From Ligustrum vulgare (taxonomy: Eukaryota; Streptophyta; Magnoliopsida; Lamiales; Oleaceae): a stretch of DNA of 64,000 bases. The notes below the pieces were generated by a model that saw nothing but the letters and a program-made list of their open reading frames with translations, searched no databases and was not told the origin of the DNA. Below, in pieces: positions 56,941 to 64,000 of this stretch. Each line of letters begins with the position of its first letter. Within the stretch, counting starts at the first letter, position 1. The position numbers were made by a program, and so were the translations under genes. Where the stretch lies: positions 19,715,352-19,779,351 of the forward strand of contig OY743171.1 of the NCBI GenBank assembly GCA_963555705.1. The letters are read 5' to 3'.

Positions 56941-59242
56941 TGTAACAACCCAATTATTATTTTTTTAGTCAAACTTTTACTAGTCAAAGTCCATCTATGG
57001 AATAGTCAAGTCAAAATCTAATTAGGACCAAATTGTATTATTTTATTTGTTGGGGTTATTTTCTAAAACTTATATAAGTTGAGGATTTAATTAAATCAAG
57101 GAATAAGTGTGGGGACCTTCTTGGCAATATTTAAGAACTTTACATAATATAATACTTATTATAACAAACAAATTGCCAAACGAAAAAAGGGACCAAAGAG
57201 GCTGGACAAACACAGGCTTCGAGAGACAGAAAAATCGGGAGAAAGAAAAGAAAAAAAAAAGAAAAGAAAAAAGAAAAGAAAGAAAGGAAAGGAAGAAAGA
57301 AGAAGGAGGAGCTCGACCCACTTAAGGTGTTTATTGTTTTGTGGTTATTCTACCATCTTTTCCTAGCTTTAAGAGGTAAGTGGTAAAATATTTATTGTTC
57401 AATAATTGTTAAATTAGGGCTTTTGATTGGTAGTTAAAATGTGAGTTATATATGAATGTGGGAATGATGATTTTGGTGATTCTAGTGGTATAATTAAGTT
57501 TATTGAAATAAATGCTTGGTATTAAAGATTAGGGTTTTATGCCATTGGGTTAAACTAGTGATTAAGTTGCGATAAACTTATATTTTGGTTTGTTTTGTGC
57601 TAGAAATGGATTTGTTGGTGTTGGTAATGAATGTTGGTTTAGTTATGAAGAGGGATAAATAAACTAGTAAGCTTGTAAAAATGGAAAATTGGGATTTAGA
57701 TAAATGTGGCTCTAATTTTGAATCTTACGTGATATTAGAACTTAATTAGGCTTTAGAGGTGATTTTGTATTCCTAAGTAAAAAGGGTAAGTATGGTGTAA
57801 TATGAGAAAACAAGTTTAATGAGTTAATTCAAGAATTTGGCTCTTTTGCTATATTATCTATTAAGGTAATTTTAAATGTTGATGTGAATATTTTATGTTA
57901 TCTCAGGAGGACGAAGAAGTTGGTGTTATATACCGGCCAAGCTAGTGGACGGTCAATTATTTTGTGAGTGGAAAAATTATTCTTTTAAAAACTTAAAAGA
58001 ATTCACGTTATTCAAGTTTTCTATTCACAATGATTTTCTACAAGTTACAAATGATTTTTAAATTACTTGATTTTAGCATGATTATCAAAACAAATGTTTT
58101 AAAATTAAGTTTGTTTATCATGATGAGTCTTTTTATCATGTTTTACGAGCATGATTAGTTAAGTTGGCATGTATAATTTCAAAACCACCAGAAGTACCCG
58201 ATGTGATTATCTGTTCTTGTGTTAGTACACGGAGGAGGCCTTGGGCCCGTGTACTAGCGGATATTATTTGTGATCTTAAGGCTCTGTCACGGAGGGGGCC
58301 TATGGCCCGTGTTCAGATGATCTTAAGATCCACTCTTATACACGGAGGGGGCCTATGGCCCGTGTGTAAGGGTGTATATATGAGGTCTTTGGGACCCACT
58401 TTTGTACCCAGAGGGGCTTTGGGCCGGGTACAGAGGTGCTTAGCAGTCTACGCGCGTATGACTAGATACATATTTCAGATGATTTAGTTGGGTACCTTTG
58501 GTGTGATTTTCTTATGTATTACAGTTTATCAGTTATGCCATAGATAGTTTTTCAACGATCTTTATGATTATCCTTAGCATGTATGATTTGATTTAAAGTG
58601 GCAAAAACTTATGAAATAAATTATGTTTTCAAAAATGGTTTATAAAATACGTTTATTTCAGAAATTCCACTTACTGAATCACAAGCTCGTGTTTTTCCCC
58701 ACCTTTACAGTATTTGAAGGAAAAATAAGAGTTTCAGCAGCATCGAAGGAGCCTTTGCAGCTCTTGAGGAGCTTTGTAACATTGTCATTTGTAGGAGTTA
58801 CTTTGGTAAGCTCTTAGGAGACATATTCTAGGAAGATGCATTGGAATATGCAGTTATTCTATATAAGTAATATACTTTATCAGGAATGTGTCTGATGATG
58901 ATGTGTTTTGGATTGTATATATGTAAAGAAGTGGGTTAAGAATTGTAGTTATTATATTATGTCAATTGTCATGGTTGGAAGATTTGAAAAGTGATATAGT
59001 TATTTATGATTGCATGTTTGAGGATTTGTTATTGTTTTACAGGTTGGTTAAGTCAAAATTATAGAGGAGACTCTGTCAAAATTTTATAAATTCTTATGGG
59101 ATCAAATTTATTTAAAAGGTGAATCAGAAAGACAAGTAAATTCAAGGTTGCCTTGGTGGTGAGTACAACATCTAGTTGGCACCTGCCATCGACACACGTC
59201 ACGTTTCATGTCCAGTAGGGTGATCTGGGACGGGTCGTGACA
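56941..59242 (+). mobile_element. Solo LTR (2.3 kb) with exact target duplication
   Basis: Begins TGTAACAACCCAATTATT and ends GGGTCGTGACA. TCACC lies on both sides (56936-56940 and 59243-59247), an exact 5-bp duplication. It interrupts the antisense gypsy gag relic. It has no coding domain; the open frame at 58164-58487 falls in an internal hairpin array. A purine-rich A/G tract lies at about 57225-57310. Confidence 0.9.
58226..58433 (+). repeat. Array of four GC-rich imperfect palindromes
   Basis: Four units such as ACACGGAGGGGGCCTATGG followed by CCCGTGT recur about every 50-60 bp. Each pairs its start (ACACGG) with its end (CCCGTGT); the last has diverged to GTACCC...GGGTAC. This is the GC-richest stretch of the LTR. 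Confidence 0.8.
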
Positions 59243-59660
59243 TCACCCCTATGACCACGACAATCATTATCTAAAGGTACAAACAAATTATGCACAGAAG
59301 TAGTCTCCTCATCAGAAGAGGAGTCTGATAGAGGACTCTCTCCATGTCTCCCCATGCTATTCATTCACAACACCACCATCTACTACTCACGCTAGACCAC
59401 CTACACTGTCGGCATAGCATCACGAGGTGGGCCACATCTGCCTGTTGCCTACTCATCGTGAAGCTTTTGGGTTAGAATTCTCATTAACTATTTGCTCTAT
59501 TCTAAAATGTTATTCTGATAGGTCTTCATCTTGACCATCTCCATTACCAACAAGTCGATTTGCTAGTGAGCCTAAGTTGCTTCATCCCTAAATTGTTATT
59601 CATCTGTAAGAGCTTCATGTGCGACTGGTCGTTCTTGTGTAGGCATCTTCACAGAGTGCA

Positions 59661-60272
59661 GAATGTCACTAATACCAACTAACACATGCAGAAATGTGTT
59701 TGAATGAAAATAACTCAAACTCAAATTGTAAGTTCGAATGAATACCAAATTGAATTGAATAATTTGGAGAAAACTTGAAGAAAAACAATAGTTTATGCAA
59801 AAACAACCACCTGAAAAATGAATAATAAACAAGTTTAAGTTGTGTAATAGTAACCCTAAAACGAGAAAAATGGGAAAAGACGAAAATAACATAAAACTTC
59901 AAGAATGTTGTTTTTAACTCACTAGATGACTTCAAAACCCAAAATCCTATCCGGCTCGTTGAAACGATTCTGAAAAAATATTAAAGGCAAAAATATGAGT
60001 ATGTATGCGAATTCTATGTCCTTTTTTTAAAAAAATCTACCAATCTCGCACGTCCAAGTAAGCTAATGCTCGATCCTCAATGCCATCACTACTAGGAGTT
60101 CCATACTAAAATATAAGAATTATAGTGCAAAATGCGTAGGATGAAATAGAAATGTAGTACATAGAAAGTATAGTATAAAAATGCTGTAGAGACTTTTCAC
60201 AATTGTTAAAATTTATGGAGAAACAATATACATAATCACTTCAATAGTTCATTGTTGTCTTCAATGATAGTT
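59661..60272. other. Flank of the gypsy relic, no gene seen
   Basis: AT-rich DNA upstream (in transcription direction) of the gypsy gag start. It may hold leader remnants, but no LTR or primer site was found. Confidence 0.35.
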
Positions 60273-60972
60273 CACTACTAGAATATTCAATATTATTGAT
60301 GGAAAATTTTCGACAGCAGTCGTAGCCACAGGAAATTTTCGATCGATGAAAAACTTGCATTGAAAATTTCAAATGAAAGATCACTTTCATCGAAAAATTT
60401 CCAATAGAAATACAAGGCCGTTGGAAAACCTCCAACTGAGGCAAATGGCCTTGGAAATTCCCCTCCGTCAGAAATTTTTACGAAAACATATTTCATGTAT
60501 GAGTATTATTTTTTAATTTTAAGTGAATTTATTGGTAAAAATAGTATTTTTAAAACAAATATTTATTCAATTAACTAATTTATATTTGTGAAAACAGAAG
60601 AAAACACAAGAACTCAATTGCTTCAGTGGTCGGATTATCACTCAACCCTTAGGTCAAAGGTTCGAATTCATGCATTGCACAATTAATTAATGGAAAAAAA
60701 TTAAAGACTATGCCGGCCACGGGCATGGAGAAAGTCGTTTGGGCCAATTTAAAACTGGGCCAAGACGAGTCAAAATAAATATAATTATTATTTTTTTAAT
60801 TAATTTCCATGGATCCAATGACCCGTCGAAAATTTTCGACGGCAAAGTCCGTAGGAAAATTTTGATGGCTTACTAGATCCGTCGAAAATACTTTCACCGA
60901 CGAGGATATTATCAGTGAAAGTCAATATGAACGGTTTTTCTATGCTTTAGCAACAGAAAGTTTGTAGTAGTG
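60273..60972. mobile_element. Small CACTA-type non-autonomous element
   Basis: The left end CACTACTAGAATATTC and the inverse of the right end (CACTACTACAAACTTTC) are CACTA termini. Subterminal hairpin motifs CCGTCGAAAATTTTCGACGG (about 60827-60846) and variants of GAAAATTTTCGA recur inside. The 3-bp flanks are GTT and GAT, 2 of 3 matching. About 700 bp, no transposase. Its termini and subterminal motif differ from those of the 8.4-kb CACTA, so it belongs to another family. Confidence 0.75.
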
Positions 60973-61105
60973 GATGATCAAATAGTCCTTTTCATCAAAA
61001 ATTATTGAACCTTGACGATCAGTTGTTAATAATCAAATATTCTTTTTTTTATTTAAAACGAACTTGTGTTTGTAAAATTGTTGTGCTGCATTTGTGTGAA
61101 TAAAA

Positions 61106-61332
61106 TAGGCCTATGTTTGATTCACATGAAAAATGAAAAGGAAAATTCCATGTAAATTTCTTCACCAAAGTGATTAGAAAATGTTTTCTTTGAAAATAGT
61201 CTAAATATTGCTTTACTTGTACATGGAAAATATTTTTCATATTAGAAGTTTCAATCAAATACAAAAGATGGAAAATATTATTTGCCTTGAAGTGACATCT
61301 TCCGTCAAATTGTTTCAATCAAACACATCCTT
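61106..61332. mobile_element. Small hAT-like MITE
   Basis: The left end TAGGCCTATGTTTGATTCA and the inverse of the right end (TAAGGATGTGTTTGATTGA) are similar, and the interior can fold on itself (GGAAAATATT, AAATATTTTCC-like parts). The minus-strand frame over it is not a gene. Confidence 0.6.
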
Positions 61333-61850
61333 AATTACATTCGATTCTATTTGAATCCTTTAATTCAAATACTATACCTTTCACAAATCAATAGGCGAGT
61401 CGAATTTAAAGATTCTAGTAAAATTTAACGAGAGTTAGGGTACTGAATCCGATCCATTCTCCTTATTCACTTTGCTGAAAGTCATAAAAGAAATTTGAAG
61501 AACACTCCTTGGCTCGAAGTGGAACCATAAAAGAGGTTCCCATTAGGCACCACCATTACGTTTTTATACTGTCGAAGGCCCCACAAAAATTCGATACTAC
61601 AATAAATGGAGAATCGAACTCGACAAGTAGAAGTGTAATTGTTCTCTCAGTGACTATAAACAATCAATAATGAACCACTTTGCATTTTGATTTTCACTTC
61701 TCACTTTATCTTTATTCGTCATTAAGCATCCATTCCTCAAATCTTTCCTTCTTTTCTTTTTTTTTTTTTTTAGAATTAATTTTCGCAATCTCAAAGCTAT
61801 GAGGTTGCTTCGGTGAATCAAATTAAAACTATGAGCTGATTTATATAAAT
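61333..61850. other. Unassigned DNA
   Basis: A moderately mixed-composition stretch (61430-61680) with no recognised domain, followed by a poly-T run. No RNA gene recognised. Confidence 0.35.
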
Positions 61851-61851
61851 A

Positions 61852-61890
61852 CTAGTAATCGAAATCGTGTGATGCACGAAATATATAATT
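61852..61890 (-). repeat. Helitron-like 3' terminus on the minus strand
   Basis: Read on the minus strand: CGTGCATCACACG hairpin followed about 10 bp later by TACTAGTA with CTAG. It matches the termini near 30800-30822 and 41128-41153. The other end of the element was not found. Confidence 0.4.
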
Positions 61891-62007
61891 GACAATTATT
61901 TATTGAATAAGTTGTAAAAGTATAATGCCCGATATAAATTGTACATTCATATATAATGAAAAATACTTTTAAAAAGAAAGTAAAATATAAAATTGCGACT
62001 TGTATAT

Positions 62008-62197
62008 TTCGTCCTTGTTTGATTTTCATTAATTTTTTTTTTTTTTTTTTTTTTTTTACAGTACTCTATCTCAACCATCCATTAAAGGTAAAACTCACAA
62101 TATTCGACTTTTTAACCAAATTTCAAGTATCCATTCTCCTAAAATCACTATTCATTTCAAAATACTTTTTGTAAACAATACCAAACACACACTTATT
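62008..62197. mobile_element. hAT-like MITE, copy 2 of the 26391 family
   Basis: Starts CGTCCTTGTTTGATTTTCAT, has a poly-T run, then TCTCAACCATCCATTAAAGG and CAAATTTCAAGTATCCATTC, in the same order as 26391-26605, and ends ACCAAACACACACTTA. Confidence 0.55.
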
Positions 62198-64000
62198 TTA
62201 ACAGTTAATTGTTCATTTACTAGTTTTCTTAGTCTATATAGGCGAAGTAAGATGTGGACATATGACTTATTCCTTACTTTACAATTATGATTGGATTATT
62301 GAAGTCAAGCTTACGATATTTTTATTTCTAAAAGTTGAATTGTTAATAATTTTCAAATCGTAAAATGAAATAAATAGGCTAATGGACATTAATAAATTAA
62401 TTTACCGATTCCCCGTATAGCACTATAAGAATTTGAACTAAATATCTTAATGTAATAATTGATATTTAAATATATTAAATAAATATTTTATTTCATTACA
62501 TGTAGAAAAGAAAATACATTACGAAGAAAAATTACCAAACATTTAAAAAAATAAAAAAGTGCTCAAACTTAAATTAAATGTTGCAATTTGTTATACTTAC
62601 ATGTGACAAACTTATACGTAGTCCTATATGTAAATGATGTAACAAATAAATAATATGAAATACAAATTTTAATTAAATTTTATTGAATTAATATTACAAA
62701 TATAATATAATTAACTTTGTATACAAAAAAAAAATAAAAAAAATCATATATATATCTCAATTTATAAGGGGGGTTTAACCCACAAGACATAAGACTTTAT
62801 TACTTATTCGTATAGAATTGATTCTTCGAAAATAATTTTTTTAATGTTCATTCTCAACCACATTTTTAAAAACTCATTTTTCACAATTTCACATACTATT
62901 TTTGTGCATGATAAATAAATGTGTTGATCATATTCTATTTTTAAATAGAATGATTTTGCTAACACATTCTGTTTTACAAATTGAACCAATGAGTTTATAA
63001 GAACCTAAAATTGTAGAAAATTAAATGATTTAATTGAATTTATTTAGACAGGTCGAATATCTATTATTTTTTTTCAATTTGATAAGAAAAGAATTCAAAA
63101 TTAATGATTTAGGTCAAATTAAATATAGGTAAGAAATGATATGTATCATTTTAGGATTTAAATGAGATAAATTAAAAGGATTGAATGTTGAAAAAAATAA
63201 AACTTTTACATTTAGTATTTAAAACGATTTTACGAATTATATGTTTAGAGTTAGCTTTCATTTCTTAATTTGTATTAAATTTCTTGTTAAGATCTTGAAT
63301 TTGACACCTATATTGCATATGTTTCGATTTCAAAATAATGCAATAATTATAAAAAGAAAAAAATATTTAATTTGACTTTTTATATATATATTTTTTTCAC
63401 AAATCCATAAATCATTTATTAAATGGATTAATTGAACTTTCCTAATTCATGTATTAAAATAAGTTAATAAAAATATGAACTTTCCTAAAATACCGAGTGA
63501 AAATGGGCGGGAAACTATGTGCGTAAAATGATGACGGTTATTCTATTTATTATATATGTATAGATGTTTAGCAGAGCTTTTAGGTGTTTATAATATGCAG
63601 AGGATACAAAATTTGTAGACAATTTATGAGTCGTTGGATAAAATCTATGTTTGACCAATTTATTACCTTGTGTATCTCTTATGTCTCTCTGTATATACAA
63701 GGCTTTGATTTTTAATGAGATACATATTTATTAGCGTCTCTATTTTTCTCTATTTTTTCTCTGGTTTATAATTATAATACGTTTATAATTAACATGAGTT
63801 TCTACCAAATTGAATCAGAAAAATTTCTCATAATCTCACATATCAATATATTAGTAAGAAGGTAATATCATCTGTGCCAAAATTAATTTGGTGACATATC
63901 AACTATTTCTTTAAATAGAGATTCCGATCCAGAATTCTGTTACACCCATAAACCATATAAAGCGGAATTCCAAATTCCACCCATAAACTATACTAATTCC
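62198..64000. other. AT-rich DNA to the window end, no gene seen
   Basis: Low-complexity AT-rich sequence with no open frame above about 60 codons. Near 63660-63720 there is a TATA-like segment with a following TTTTTAATGAGATA, which may be part of an LTR, but no border could be fixed. Confidence 0.4.

Larger units (their letters stand above)
55745..59660 (-). pseudogene. Ty3/gypsy gag-protease remnant, split by a solo LTR
   Basis: On the minus strand the start MPTQERPVAHEALTDE lies at 59644, then decayed frames run down to 59243. After the inserted LTR, 56940-56640 reads WDTGFKVAIPEFNGSLDAK, a stop, FLDWLCTLEEVLEFKDV and RFHGRVVAWWQQLKATRYR, a typical Retrotrans_gag core. Further down, VNGDVGPTLV and RFFESTCIVNGKVCWFIIDG (about 56030-55900) give the gypsy protease entry, then in another frame ENVFSKDVVTKLALSIEEHP (to about 55830). 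There are many stops and frame breaks. No reverse transcriptase follows. The plus-strand frames at 56212-57021 are antisense shadows. Confidence 0.75.

Noticed and set aside
58164..58487. 107-codon frame in the 2.3-kb solo LTR
   Set aside because: It is created by the GC-rich palindrome array; no domain is present and it lies inside an LTR with exact target duplications.

Overview
This window is a piece of a plant nuclear chromosome, most likely a eudicot. The evidence is one plant-specific ALOG/LSH gene, fragments of a plant PHOX-type TPR gene and a plant hnRNP-type RRM gene, plant-type Ty1/copia, Ty3/gypsy, CACTA, MULE, hAT, Stowaway and Helitron-like elements, high A+T content and intron-bearing genes. 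I cannot name the species. No rRNA, tRNA, CRISPR array, bacterial operon or organelle gene cluster was seen.

Most of the window is nested mobile DNA. From left to right: (1) 1-2930 holds three broken pieces of unrelated genes, all on the minus strand, with intron-like splice sites kept. (2) 2920-5039 is a probable solo LTR, followed by a Stowaway MITE (5278-5538). (3) 5734-14205 is a degenerate Ty1/copia element with both LTRs; its reverse transcriptase is split by a 1.6-kb solo LTR with an exact 5-bp target duplication. (4) 14691-17569 holds a MULE-type MITE with an exact 9-bp duplication and two hAT-like elements. (5) 17786-25418 is a Ty3/gypsy element with PBS, gag zinc knuckle and protease but no reverse transcriptase. 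It is flanked by an exact duplication, and a second copia element (20995-24964) sits inside its 3' LTR. (6) 25552-26220 is the only gene that looks intact as a host gene, an ALOG/LSH nuclear regulator. The gypsy element landed about 130 bp before its start codon. (7) 26.4-31.8 kb is AT-rich DNA with MITEs, including an 1.1-kb inverted-repeat MULE with an 11-bp duplication. (8) 31867-40230 is a full-length CACTA element with an intact TNP2 transposase and a multi-exon TnpA-like/Ulp1-protease gene carrying stop codons. (9) 41-55.7 kb is a mosaic of a truncated copia element, solo LTRs, a copia 3' end with unusual internal repeats, and a second copy of the MULE family. (10) 55.7-59.9 kb is an antisense gypsy gag-protease relic split by a 2.3-kb solo LTR with an exact duplication. 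(11) 60-64 kb holds a small CACTA-type MITE, other MITEs and AT-rich DNA.

The host genes do not form a pathway. The strongest biology is the history of nested insertions, the insertion next to the LSH gene, the CACTA element with one intact and one damaged gene, and the same-strand cluster of gene fragments at the left end, which looks like transposon-mediated gene capture. I found no convincing new cellular system. All similarity statements come from reading the sequence and recalled family features; no database search was run.
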